Position numbers and translations under genes: made by a program. The notes beneath the pieces were generated by a model, which had not been told where the DNA came from, ran no database searches, and worked only from the letters and a program-made list of their open reading frames with translations. Shown here piece after piece: positions 13,152 through 25,239 of a stretch of DNA of 64,000 nt; position 1 is the first letter of the stretch; each line of letters starts with the position of its first letter. Source of the DNA: Voacanga thouarsii (taxonomy: Eukaryota; Streptophyta; Magnoliopsida; Gentianales; Apocynaceae); the NCBI GenBank assembly GCA_026120185.1, contig JANUWF010001190.1, positions 620,001 to 684,000 of the forward strand, written 5' to 3'.

Positions 13152-13451
13152 TTCGTTTCGTTTCAAAATAAATGCTCATGAACTTTTTTTTTTGTTTCAA
13201 AATAGATATTTATGTACATATTTTTACAATTAATAATTAGTTTCTTCTCATTTTACTTTTATTTATTTTAAATCAATTACGTAATTTTTCAAAAAAAAAA
13301 ATCTTACTTCTTAAAAAATTTTACCAATAAATAATTATCATATATTTAATAGGCATATAATAGGAACTTTATTTGAATTATAATATTATTTTTAACACTC
13401 TTAATTTATATGTAAAGGATTTTATGAATATCTATTTTAGAACAGATTGAG
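13152..13451. repeat. Stowaway-like MITE, family E
   Basis: TA-flanked, about 300 bp. It begins TTCGTTTCGTTTCAAAATAA and ends TATTTTAGAACAGATTGAG, the inverted counterpart. A second, internally deleted and interrupted copy ends at 16037 in the duplicated segment. Confidence 0.6.
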
Positions 13452-13472
13452 TAATTAAAAACATTGAATTAA

Positions 13473-14283
13473 GGGTGAGTTTGGTTTGAATGAAAGTGAG
13501 AAGGAAAAGGGAAGGGGAAGTAAAATATGATGTAAATGTGTGATTTACTTTGTTTGGTTGGATTGATTAGAGGAGGAAGTATACGTGGAAGGGAATTGGA
13601 CCCCTTCCACATCATCTTTTTCTTCCACTCCATTTTGGAGAGTTTGAGAAGTAAATGAGGGTTAAAAGACCCTTTTGTTCTAGTAAATTTTTATTATTAC
13701 AATTTTACCCTCAATGCAATATCTTGATTTTGGACTCATGAAATGGTTGATTTTTTTTTTCTCTCCTCATGAGAGTATGTTATGGTAGTCGCCTTCAAAT
13801 CATACTCGTATTTTTTTAATTAAATATATCAATGAAATAATTTATAACAATTAGACTTGTAATTAAAGGTGATTATTTTAGATAATTGGATTTCTAATTT
13901 ATAAATTTTATTTTATTCTCAAAAAAATTAATAATATTAGAAGAATATTCTTGTTGATAATTTATGAAAGTTTGACATGGTATTATTCATTCTCAGTGAT
14001 AATGATGCATAATATATATATATATATATATATAACATTAAAAAAAAATGCCTACTTTACAAATTTTTTATGAATTAGTCTTATGGGTATAATAGTAATT
14101 CAATAATTATTTCCTCCCTTTATACCTTATAACCAAACAATGAGAGGTAAATCATATTTACTTCCCTTTCACTCTAACCAAATATGATAAAAGTAATTAC
14201 ATTTATTTTCTCTGATAAAAGTAAAATGTCTCACTCCTCCTCTCATTTTCCCTTTCCTTTTCTTTCGCGACCCAAACTTAGCC
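13473..14283. mobile_element. PIF/Harbinger (Tourist)-like MITE
   Basis: An 811-bp element flanked by the 3-bp target duplication TAA (13470-13472 and 14284-14286). Inverted termini are GGGTGAGTTTGG at the left and CCAAACTTAGCC at the right. The duplicated locus near 16056 reads straight through with one TAA, which is the unoccupied site. No transposase frame. A TA run lies near 14010-14032. Confidence 0.75.
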
Positions 14284-14648
14284 TAAGAGAATGATGCTAA
14301 ATTTAAAGTCAATTGATAGTGAGGTAAAGAAGGATGATTCATGAACCTACAAGTAAGTCCAATAAGAGGTAAAACCCAAAATACAAGTGGGGGGGTGGGG
14401 TGTTAAGGACGATATTACATTTTTAAACGCTTCTTGAACGTTCGAAATCAGACAGTAATTTTCTAGAGTCCAAATCATATTATATTTGTCATTAGAAAAG
14501 TTTAACCCAGTCATACATTTGAATTTCACCTCCAAATTCTCAAGCACTCCACATAACTCAAAGAAAATAAATAACCCTGGTAAAATTTCGAACATGGTAA
14601 AGTTAGAAAAGTGAAGTGAAGATATGGTAATAATCTTAATATAAAAAT

Positions 14649-14801
14649 AGAAAATTATTAGGTATACTCATTAAACGTATATTAAATATTTTAAATAATT
14701 AAATTATATATAAAATAAATTATACATAATATTAACTATATAACTTTTGATATACGTAATACAACTATTTAAAATATATTCTATGAACCTAAAAATTTCT
14801 T
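14649..14801. mobile_element. Short MITE with 9-bp target duplication (Mutator-like)
   Basis: 153 bp, flanked by TATAAAAAT on each side (14640-14648 and 14802-14810). Termini are inverted (AGAAAATTATTAGGT and ACCTAAAAATTTCTT). The other copy of the segmental duplication has a single TATAAAAAT followed directly by CAAT, the empty site. A 9-bp duplication suggests a Mutator-type element. Confidence 0.75.
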
Positions 14802-15162
14802 TATAAAAATCAATTGTCAGCAGTTAAAATATTTTTTAATTTTTCTTTTTGAATACTAAAAGTAATAAATTTAATTAAGTATTATTTTACTGTATCATGA
14901 TGGGATTGACTAGCTCTTCATTGGGTAGACTGCAAGGACTACACCAATTGCTAAGGTATCGAATTATATGTGTAGAAAATATCTACTGTCCTTTTTCGCT
15001 AGAAGGAAAAGAAAAGAGAAGAAATATATTTAAATATTCAAATTATTTTTAAAAGAAAAGGAAAGAAAAGGAAAGATAAAGAAAAAAAATAAAAGAGAGA
15101 GAAATAGATATTTGTGATTTTTTTAAAAATAGATATTTATGTACATATTTCTAAAACTAATA

Positions 15163-15973
15163 CTCCCTCCATCTATATTTATCTGTCACAATTAAAAAGT
15201 TATAGTGTCTCTCTTTATTTTTTTATTGAAAAATTTTTAGGCAACATTAATATTAATTTTATTATTATACCATTGTATTAAAAAAGTATTAGAAAATGAA
15301 AGTATAGTAACTTTTGAAATAGAATGGAACACAAATAAATTTTGAAGTAGAAAAAGAGTTATGGGAACATTAAATATATAGATAATTTTAGAATATGCAA
15401 ACAAAGTTATATGAATTTGATAGGCTAATTAAGTTTTCTTAAAATGTGAAAAGTATTCCCTCAATCCATAAATAATTGGTCTAATTGTAAAAATTACGCA
15501 TATTAAGAAATTGTGAAATTATATAATAAAAATAATTAAAATATCAATTATACCCTTTAAAGTATTTTTATTATTTTTCTCACCTCATTAATTAGAATCA
15601 TATTAATTCTTTAATTACATTACTCTAATAATTATATATGTTTCTCTCCTCACCTATGTCTTTTGTGTCTCTCTTTCTCTCTCTTCCTATTCTTTGTTTT
15701 AGAGTCATCTTTTCACTTATATCACCTCATTAAATTATACTTTTAACTATTTTTATAGGATAACGTGATTTTATTATTGATTAAAATAACTTTAGTATGA
15801 GTAATTGTAATACTAATTAATTAATAAAAAATTGTGCTAAGGGTAAAATTAAATAAAAAAATATATTTAAAAAGTAGACACTTATTTTTGGACAAAACAA
15901 AAAAGAAATTAGGCCAATTATTTATAGACGGAAAGAGTAATTAAATGTGACAGATAAATCAAAATGAAGGAAG
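15163..15973. repeat. Stowaway-like MITE, family A, interrupted
   Basis: TA-flanked (15161-15162 and 15974-15975). It begins CTCCCTCCATCTATATTTAT and ends CAGATAAATCAAAATGAAGG(AAG). It is homologous to 196-510. It is split at a TA by the element at 15456-15937. Confidence 0.75.
15456..15937. repeat. Stowaway-like MITE nested inside family A
   Basis: A 482-bp element flanked by TA (15454-15455 and 15938-15939). The left end is TTCCCTCAATCCATAAATAA and the right end TTATTTATAGACGGAAAGAG, its inverted partner. Because it lies inside another MITE, which lies inside MITE E, this is a three-level nest. Confidence 0.75.
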
Positions 15974-16248
15974 TAATTAATTTCTTCTCATTTTAATCTG
16001 AATTTCATAAACACTATTTATTTTGAAACCAATTGAGTAATTAAAAAACATTGAACTAAGGAAATGACACTAAATTGAAAGTCAATTGATAAAGAAGTAA
16101 AAGAAGGATGATTCATGAACTTATTACAAGTCCAACGAGCGGTAAAACCCAAAACACAAGGCAGCTGGGTTTAATCATTTGTCGTCATAAAGTGAAAATT
16201 TTAGTTAATGAAGACAAAGTCATTTTTGGGTTTGGGAGTTTGCTAATA

Positions 16249-16525
16249 CTCCCTCCGTCCCATAATATAAGTCGTTTGAAATTATTTTTGTTATCCTAAA
16301 TTATAAGTCGTTGGAGATTTTTCAAAGAGGTTTTGAAACTGCTTTTATATTTTTGTCCTTATTTATTATTCTCTTTCCATATCTTTCTCTCCCCTCCCCC
16401 CTCTTGTTTCCAAGACATTTAAATAGAGGTATTTTAAGAAGAAAAAATATAAAGTCACATTGTTTTCAAGAATCTTAATATGTGTAAAATTAAGTCAAAA
16501 GATTTATATTATGAGACGGAGAGAG
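16249..16525. repeat. Stowaway MITE, family B, well preserved
   Basis: 277 bp flanked by TA (16247-16248 and 16526-16527). The left end is CTCCCTCCGTCCCATAATAT and the right end ATATTATGAGACGGAGAGAG. These are the classical CTCCCTCCGT termini of Tc1/mariner-derived plant MITEs. Confidence 0.9.
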
Positions 16526-17085
16526 TAATATTGTTTTACTTTCAAATGTAAACTCATTTTATGTCTTTTTTTTTTTTTTTTGGTCAAGGAAGATGTTACA
16601 TTTTTAAACGCTTCTTGAACGTTCGAGATCAGACAGTATTTTCTAGAGTCCAAATCATATTATATTTGTCATAAGAAAAGTTTTACCTAGTCATGCATTT
16701 GAAATTCACCTCCAAATTCTCAAAGAAAATAATTAAACCCTCGAAAAATTTCGAACGTGGGAAAGTTAGATGAGTGAAGATATTGTAAAAATCGTAATAT
16801 AAAAATCAATCGTTATCAGTTATAAATATTTAAATTTAGTTTTTAATTTTTCTTTTCGAATACAAAAATTAATAAATTTATTCTACTGTATCATGATGGG
16901 ATTGACTAGTTCTTCATTGGGTAGTCTGCAAGTACTACACCACTTACTACAGGTATCTATTATATGATATAGCAAAATATCTACTGTCTTTTTCGTTAGA
17001 AGGAAAAGAAAAGAGGAGAAATATATTTAAATATTTAAATTATTTTTATAAAAGAAAAGAAAAAAAATGAAAGAGAGGGAATTAG

Positions 17086-17970
17086 AAAAATTAAGTTCAA
17101 TTAAAAGAAAATTAATTTTATTAAATATTTTTATACGAAATAGAAGATCATTATTGTATTTATACTCAGGTAAAAAAATAAACAAATATTTTATTTCTCC
17201 AACCTCTTTTATCAACTATCTAAATACAATAGACACTTAATCTTCTAAAAACAAATATTTTTTTTTCTTTCTTTTTCCTCCATACAAACGTAGCCTTAAA
17301 GATGAAAATTTAAAAGCCTTTCCCTTTGTTTGTGGGAATTTCTTTCTTTATGTCTGCACTGTAAAAAAAAATAGGTAGTATTTGTCAATATCTTTATAGA
17401 GCAGGGACACGCAAAACAGGAATTGACTTACTGAGATTACAGAAGCGATTACGATCCCATCTGTCTCACAGAAATGGTCAAAGCCAATGAAATGTGGAAA
17501 CATGTGAACCCTCCTTCATTCTTTCATTTTCATTCTTGGATATAACGAAAACTTTGAGCATAATAAAGAGAAAATCCACAAATTTTTACAATAAAAAAAT
17601 GTAAGATCATATACTTTGTGAAAAGCTACAACAAGTCTTCACCTTTTTTTTTTCTTTTTCTTTTTTGAAGAAAAGGAATAACATTTCAACAACCATCCAA
17701 CTCAAGTCTTCACGTTTTTTCTTTTTTCTTTTTAAAGTAAATGAATAACATTTCAACAACCATCAAACTTGATAAAATTATACAATAAGAGATGTGGTAG
17801 CTTCACCAATATAATAGCTAACAAACTGGTTGATCCTATAAATCATTAAATTTGTGAAGCAAAAATTATAGAAGAAATTCTTTTGTAGTGGTATTTCCCG
17901 AAGAACTGGAAACCTTAAGTTGAAGGGCAAATATTATTGATTTAAAAAGGTAAAAAAAAAAAAGTACTTA
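17086..17970. other. Intergenic DNA with a short tandem duplication
   Basis: No gene. About 17630-17767 holds a direct repeat of roughly 67 bp: both copies contain AAGTCTTCAC, a poly-T/C tract and AATAACATTTCAACAACCAT. Confidence 0.55.
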
Positions 17971-18286
17971 TTCCGTCTCCTTTTATCTATTCATTTTAAT
18001 CGATTCACAAGTTTTTAAAAAAATAAAGTTTTCAATTAATTAATTAATATTTTTCATTTTACTTTCAAAGAATCTCTCTCTTTATTAAAGAGTAATCAAA
18101 TTTTAAAATTTTATATGTTGTGAGTATATTTAATTTATTTATAGTTCTCACTATAAGTGCACAATATTTATTATATTAAAGAAAGGCATTTATGAAAAAA
18201 TAACAATTAATATCGTTTTGATTTGCTAATGAAATAAATAAATTACTAGTAATTAAAATGAATAGATAAAAATGAACAAAAAGGAG
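17971..18286. repeat. Stowaway-like MITE, family C, inverted copy
   Basis: TA-flanked (17969-17970 and 18287-18288), 316 bp. It begins TTCCGTCTCCTTTTATCTAT and ends ATAGATAAAAATGAACAAAA(AGGAG). It reads as the reverse of 11985-12312. Confidence 0.75.
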
Positions 18287-21162
18287 TAGCATTTATGAGA
18301 CTTTTTATGTCGATTATTATGCTTTCAATGTACTGTTCCAAAATTTAAAAATTGTGGCGGCATGGGTTGGTGGAGAGGAGAGGTGGCACAATGCGTGAAA
18401 GGGTTAAGCTTTGACTCGATGAGGGTTTGAAAACCATTAGAAGTACTAGTATTTATTAATAATTTAATCTTCATTTCTATAAATATCATAATTTAATCTT
18501 CATTTGATCAATTTAAATTACAAGTTTATCAGAAATAAGCACATGAAAAAATCATTCATATCCACTCCACTAATGTGTCAAAAAGATAAGCATGACAAGA
18601 TTGGATATTATCATAATAAAATTGAAATATTTGACAAATGTTAATAAGATGTTTTTATTTTAATTCCACTGCACGGAATATGGAATTATTGGTAAATATT
18701 GACTATAACATTTTAAAGTAATTTTGAGCGAACGAAACGTGGACGTTGCGCGGAGACATTGATCCATTTCTTGAATACCATTCCGATTGACCGATCACAG
18801 TCTAAGAACATCTCGACTATGAGGACTTAAAGCAAACAGCTTGGAGGCATTCAAGTTCTCATTGGATTACGAGCCATCTCCGACGAAAAAAGCCCCACAA
18901 GCAAACGGCACTTCGCCTCCCTATCTGACTGTTAGGAATTTCAAAATGCAAGAAAAAAGAGAGAAAAAAAAAAAAAAGAAACTAGTAGATGATGTAACAT
19001 TAACGTCACTCCAAGTCCATGACAAACGCCGTGAGATTGATACTATCAGTAACTTATGACGCTGATTTTGTCCAATTAGAACATGTTTAACCGACAATAA
19101 ATGATATAAATTAATCTGTAAGTAAACTCAGGTCACCGTTTTGTTAAACAAGAAGAAGAAGAATGGGATTGAATTGGTCAAGTGGTTCTGGATTTTAAAA
19201 TGGAAAATGGGTTCTTGACTCGTATCAGTGTAAACTGGGTCAAGATGGATTCTTACTCTAATCTGTGGTCAGTGTGACCTCAGCTATCAAGAAAAATGGG
19301 GGGACGTGATGAAGCTCTATTATTAGCTGCAGAGAAACATAATGCTCTCATCATCATTGAGAGATCCATTTGCCTGAGGGTAAGAGATGAAATAGAACAA
19401 TTCCCATTTGAGTTGCTTTCCATCATAGCAAGTGTTGATTGAGGTGGGCATGAACTCATAATCTCGTGTGCACATGTGGTGGAAACCATATCTATAGTTT
19501 TTTGGATAACAACTTTTGTTCTTTTCTTTATGTGTTTATCCTTATTTATCACTGAAAATATTGGTCCCGTGGGCACTGGAAGGACAGAGACATGTTTGTA
19601 ATGCTGCCTGCAAAACGCTTCCTACGGTATTATCCCAAAGCAGGGTAGGTTTATGGCTCTCAACCCCACCTTCACTGCATTCGTAGCATTAGAGAACATG
19701 GGAATGGATGTCCTTTTCCTTTTAAACATAGAATAAACCGTCCTCACTCCTCATGGGCGCCAAAGGTTAAAAGAAAAGAAACATCAAAACTTTATTTTAA
19801 AATAATATTAATTTTTTAATAATTATTATATACTCACAATATATAATATTTTTTTCTAAACCCATATTTAATAATATTTTATTAAATTTTAACAAACTTA
19901 TTTCAATTTAATCTTTATCCAGATACACAATCTAAATATTTGAGCAAGTATGGCTAAAATTGAGAAATGCACCTTCTTTTTTGTTTTTTTGAGGAAACAT
20001 TAGCTTGGTAATAAATGGAATTGGTTGGTGGACTGTAATTACGTGGGTTGTTAATATTCTAAGTGCCCATAAGAAAAAGGAGAATATGGTTTTAATTTGC
20101 TTATAATAATAATTACTATAATAAAAAGTAAGAACCTCTGACTAACGTTTAGTGCAAATTCGTCAAATCCCAAAACTTTACGAAAAACACGGCAAAAATG
20201 TCTCATCAATTGTCATGGGCAATGGCATCCATTATTCAAGAGATGATTTTCCCACATACGAATTGTCATGTTGGAAAATGACTATCTTCTATAGTTAAAA
20301 GCAGTGTAAATCTATCCCATGTTTCTACGAATAGTAAACTTTTTTTTTCCCGATTCATCACTTTTAATAACTTTTTTCTATTTTAAATGATTTATTATTT
20401 TTTAAAATTTTTATTTATTTTTAAATGTATTATTATTTATTATTTCATTAAATAGTAAGATCAAATAATTTTTTTTTAATTTTAAAATAACTCTATAATC
20501 TTTAATAAAGATAATTCAGTTATTTTTTAAAAAATATATAAAAAATTTTAATATGTATAATTTATTGTAATGTATAAAAATAAAAATAATTAATAAAAGA
20601 ATGTCTATTAGAACAGTTGCTATCCTAAATTCAACCATTATTCTGACTCCTCCCCTAATCTCTCTATTAATTAGCGGAAGGGCAAAGAGACAAGCAAAAG
20701 ATTTTATATTTTAATTATATATTTCTGTATTTAAGTCCACTTCGTGGCCAAGTTGAATATTGGTCGAGTTTGGCAGCCCCTTGCTTAAGCTATTATGATG
20801 ATCCTGTCCACTGTCTACACACAAAGTCGTTGACTATCAATTCAATACGTATACAGCTTGGGATGAGCAAGTTTTGTTAGTAAACTATATTAAAAAAAAA
20901 AAAAAAAAAACTAGCTAACATAAGGTCATTCTGGACTCCCCAGCACCCTGGATTGCAAGCTTTCCATGTGCCCATAATATTGCTAAATCGGCACCCTCAG
21001 CCTCTGTTTCTGGATTCATTAAGCACAGCCCCACCCCCAACCCCCCCAGCCAACACCCGAGTCCCTTTGCTCTACCTTAAGGTTTTGTGTAATAGGGGTG
21101 GAGCCCTAATACATCGAGTAATATAAAGACTAATATTTTATTCAGTCAAAAAAAAAAAGTAA
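18287..21162. other. Intergenic DNA, no confident gene
   Basis: About 18720-19060 and 19140-19720 have more balanced base composition, and short frames there could be exon remnants: 18841-19059 (+) has no ATG, and 19280-19576 (-) has 98 codons. No domain is recognisable. A copy of the dispersed AT-rich block lies at about 19795-19940. Poly-A runs are present near 20890-20910. Confidence 0.4.
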
Positions 21163-21530
21163 TGTTATAAAATTAGGGGTAGTGTTAGAATAAAATCTAC
21201 ACACTACACACTAAGAAAATTCTAACTATTCTTTGCACAAGAATTTCTCTTCAAACTTCTCTCTTTCTTTCTCTCACAATTCTTTCTCCAATCTTTCTTT
21301 CACTAATATTTCTTTCACAAAATGATGTTGTATTACAAGCTTAGAGAATAGCTCTATTTATAGAGCTCTAATTAGTGAAATACATCATGGCATACATCAT
21401 CTTCAACTAATCTCAATTAATGGTGTCTCCACTAAATGGTGGACATCCATAAAAATCTTCTAATAATTCACATAAATCCATAATTAGTGGAGCCTCCACT
21501 AATTAATGGAAATTCCAATAATTCATAACA
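21163..21530 (-). mobile_element. Solo LTR of the copia family, minus strand
   Basis: 368 bp, running TGTTATAAAATTAG to TAATTCATAACA on the plus strand. This is the reverse complement of the LTRs at 26311, 31318, 54361, 59601 and 60508. It is flanked by the perfect 5-bp target duplication AGTAA (21158-21162 and 21531-21535). No internal copia sequence adjoins it, so it is a solo LTR left by LTR-LTR recombination. Confidence 0.92.
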
Positions 21531-21640
21531 AGTAAGTCATTTTACATTTTATTGTTGGAAAAAATTGCCTTAAAACCCTAAGTGTGAGCATCGGGTCGAG
21601 GGCAAATATAAGAAAAGATAAGTTTAGTTGTACGGTATAC

Positions 21641-21925
21641 TAATGCCAAAGGTGGCATAAGATGCCTCTTTCGATTATGTTTTTTTTTTAAATAGTATAT
21701 TTGTGAGATACGTAAATATAATTATTAATATAATTGATTAAAATATATTTGTATTATACGTTTGTGTTCAATATTTTTCCTACCTAATGCCAAAGGTGGC
21801 ATAAGATACTTTTTTGTTTATGTTTTTTTTTAAATGATATATTTGTGAGATACGTAAATATAATTATTAATGTAACTGACTAAAATATACTTATATTATA
21901 TGTTTGTGTTCAATATTTTTCCTAC
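21641..21925. repeat. Tandem duplication, about 143 bp x 2
   Basis: Two consecutive copies, each with ATGCCAAAGGTGGCATAAGA near the start and TTCAATATTTTTCCTACCT at the end. They differ by scattered substitutions and indels. No coding sense is evident; each unit contains the small hairpin TGCCAAAGGTGGCA. Confidence 0.85.
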
Positions 21926-24900
21926 CTACTTTTTCCTTCTACGCTTTCTAGCTGGAGATGATAGAGAACATTTTTATTCTTTTGTCTTTTTTTTTTTTTT
22001 GGCTTCTTTAAAGAAACTACTATAACTTGTTCGGTGGAAACAGTTTAAGTACACAAATCCAGGAAATGAGTCAAATCATTAAATTGATAACAAAATGTAA
22101 TCAAATGGTGGAACACACAATTACTTATGACTTTCTTCTTTTTTTTTTTAAAGAATTTTGTTCTAATACATGAAGGGACAAACTACGAATTTGATACAAG
22201 ATCTAAAATTTAATAATAAATATTTTAAATTAATTAAATTACTACTTTATTATAAACATGTAATTGGTATTTATTTATTTATTTCAAAATAAATGTAATT
22301 ATTGAAAATTTTTATTTTAAATTATTTATCATTTTGTAAAGTTAAAGTATAATTTATTACTTTTTAATTTTTTTTTACTTTTTTATTACTTCAGTGTGAT
22401 GCAATGGTGATGAAATTTATACAGAAAAGAGTTCACAACTCAAACTTTTACGAAATTGGCAAGTATTTAAGGCATATGGTTTAACTTTTGTATACTAATT
22501 TCATTGTTTTCAATCTTTTAAATTCTTAATGTTTTATATACCTTCAATCTTTTCTATTCAACTTTTTGTTTTCCAATTTTGAGTACAGTATGATAATTGA
22601 TTGATTCATCAAATAGAGAAAATAATAAATTAATTTTCTTCTCTTAAAATAATTTCAATTTAAGTAATTTATTTAATAACTGTAAAATGAAATTACCAGC
22701 TATTGTTTAAAGACCAAAGTTCATGCCGGGCTCATTAATGTTGTCAATTTCTTGACTTTTAGCCTTTGGCAGTTGTAAACGTGGACATTCCCTCCGTGAG
22801 GGTGGTTTGTCGTTCTCTTCCTTTTTTTAGTTAATCTTATTTTATTTATAAACAAAAAATATATTCTAATAATAAAAAACATCCTCAGAGAAAACAATAC
22901 AATATATAAAATAAAAACAAACATACAAAAAATCTCTTCTTAACTACTTTATCAATATTCACGAACATCAACGATCTGAGCGAACCAAATCCACCTAAAT
23001 TCGTGAATAGCAATGTAAAATATTTTGGACGTATCGGCGGTCTTGAAAATCGTCTAAAACATAAGTGAGAAGTGGGGGAAGGGCCTAAACTAATTGTTGG
23101 GTAAATGAAAAACAACAAACACAAGGAGAAGAACAAACACGAGTAGGAATACAAAGAACACAAATCAAAGAGAGATACAGTTAGAAAAAGAAAATCAAAG
23201 AAAAAATTTCTTTAGATTTGATACCGAAAGAGAAAAAAATCAATATAAATAAAAGAAAAGAACGAATCTTTGGCCAAGATCTGAGGGTGGAGCTCAGATC
23301 TGACTAAAGAAAGCCAAGCAGAGTGCACAAAGATGAAAATCAGAAGGGGAAGGGAGATAGAGAGAAAGCGGAGTGCACGAGGAAACTGTTCTAGGTCATT
23401 CTCTTCCTTAAAGAACTGTATAAAAGGAAAGGGTAGACTTCTAAACATGAGATTTTTTTTTTTAAAAAAGATGGAAAAATGCCAAATACTACGAAGTTGA
23501 AGAAACAAAAAATGAAAAAAATAAAAGTTTGCTTAATTTAACTTTCTTGTTGCCAGTCATCATGTCCAATTTTTAAAAGAACCCAAAATAAATAAATTAA
23601 TTAATTGTACCAATTTGAGAATTTTCAACTTTTTTTTTTTCTCAATCACCAGTTGGTAGCCGTACAAACTTCTTGATTTATTATTGGCTGCTTTTTGTCA
23701 ATTGACTTTGGAAATGGTCACTATCATATATATATATAGAGAGAGAGATTCACCAATTGACTTTCATTAATATTTTTTAAATATATCAAAAAATACTAAG
23801 AGATATGAATTTAATTTAAGACGATGTAATAATGCTGCCGACTTCCCGCATTTGATTAGCATTTCCAGAAAATGATATTCCGCCAAGCAGGCCGTTCGGA
23901 ATTGAAGTCTGAAGAACAGCAGGCCTTCTGGGCTTTTCGGTAAATAAAATAAAATTTTGGCCCAATAATCAGTTTCATTTTTTCTGTACAATTTTTGGCC
24001 CATTGAATCACTTCCGAAGCGTTCTAAGAGCACCATAACCACCATTGGCCTTCGCCTCTATTTCTTCTCTGGATGAGCATTGGCCTGCTAGATCGCATGC
24101 CATTCCAAACATTATTTAGAATAGCTTCGTTTAGATTTCATGACGCTTTTAGTTTAAGGGTTTGTTTAGGCTGATGGTGTTGGATTCTTGCAACAAGTAT
24201 CTGTCCAAATTGAATGGATGAATTTAAGGATATATCTTTGTGAAAAAATGCTGTTAGGCAATTGTCAATGCAAACGAGCCTTAGCCATAACCACAAGTAC
24301 AGGCAAATTCCAAAGAACCCAAAATGAATCCGAAATATTGGCCATTAAATGTTCCTTATCCGTACATTGGTTTCTTTTTCGAGAATTGTAATGCAGGAAA
24401 AACCACTTTTCTCTTCTGCAACATGAGACGGAAAAATTGAGTGGTATAGAGAAAATGTGGAGTGAACCGAGGTCTGTGTTTATTGGTGCCAAACTGTATA
24501 TATGTGGCGCCGGGCTCATTTCCTGGCCTTTTCATTTGAGTTTCAAAGCATGTTTCTTGATGCATGCAGACGCGAAACTGACTAAGTTATTGCTGGGAAG
24601 CGCTTAGACTTGAACCTTGAAAGTGGGGTTGGCAGTGTATGCATTATAGTCACTCGACTTGGAAGTCAAAAACAGAAGGATCATCCACCTATTTCTAGTT
24701 CCAGACATCATTCTCCGCCTCCTCCTTCCGCACTTCAGCTGGCAAAAATTGTGGCAGGCACACCAAGAGTTCCTGAAAACAATTCACATTTTGCTCATAA
24801 ATCTAAATATGCAAAAGTTATGGATGTTCACAACAATTCTCAGTTCGTACGGTTTACTATTATGGAATATTTTTAAAATTGTTGAAAATAAGATTGATAT

Positions 24901-25155
24901 ATTTATGTATTAATCAGATTAAACTTTATAACTACATGAAAAACAAATTATCCATTCGTAGATATCGTCTTCAAATTATAACTCAAGAAACTTTTTACTT
25001 TTTTATAATGCTCTAAACCTTCAAGTCTTCTTCAGTGTAATCTTCCGAGATCAAATAATTGCAAGTCATATTTTTTTTCTCTCTTTATTGAGAGTGACTC
25101 ATATAAAAATTAAGAGAATACTGAAACTCACATATCTTTGATAAAAAGTTTTAAA

Positions 25156-25156
<1 letters not shown>
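21926..25156. other. Intergenic DNA including an old paralogous block
   Basis: No confident gene. About 22715-22780 and 23525-24200 resemble, in the same order, pieces of 42215-47200: both have GGCTCATT(A/G)ATGTTGTCA, GACCAATTTGAG-like and TTTGGCCC blocks, and CTGCTAGATC(G/A)CATG. The intervening 22780-23520 is minus-strand T-rich and ends ACCCAACA near 23093-23100, which could be an old LTR remnant. Frames at 24188-24913 are unidentified. Confidence 0.35.

Positions 25157-25199
<43 letters not shown>
25157..25199. repeat. (TA)n microsatellite
   Basis: About 21 TA units, a few tens of bases upstream of the gypsy 5' LTR. Confidence 0.95.
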
Positions 25200-25202
<3 letters not shown>

Positions 25203-25239
25203 GGTTATTTCTAACTATCTTTATGTATTTGACTCTATG

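Larger units (their letters stand above)
13187..15117. repeat. Segmental tandem duplication, left copy
   Basis: This stretch matches 15118-17085 in the same order: the MITE E interior, a block containing TTTTTAAACGCTTCTTGAAC, then one containing TGATGGGATTGACTAG, then an AAGGAAAAGAAAAGAG tail. The left copy alone carries the Harbinger-like element (13473-14283) and a 153-bp MITE (14649-14801). The right copy preserves the empty site for each. Boundaries are good to perhaps 30 bp. Confidence 0.8.
15118..17085. repeat. Segmental tandem duplication, right copy
   Basis: Counterpart of 13187-15117. It lacks the two elements of the left copy but has gained a MITE at 15163-15973 (itself interrupted by another at 15456-15937) and a Stowaway at 16249-16525. 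It also has a short internal deletion within the MITE E region. Confidence 0.8.

Noticed and set aside
23092..23250. Minus-strand copia LTR end and primer site
   Set aside because: ACCCAACA is followed by a poor primer-site match, and a gag translation could not be recognised; noted only as possible within the intergenic entry.
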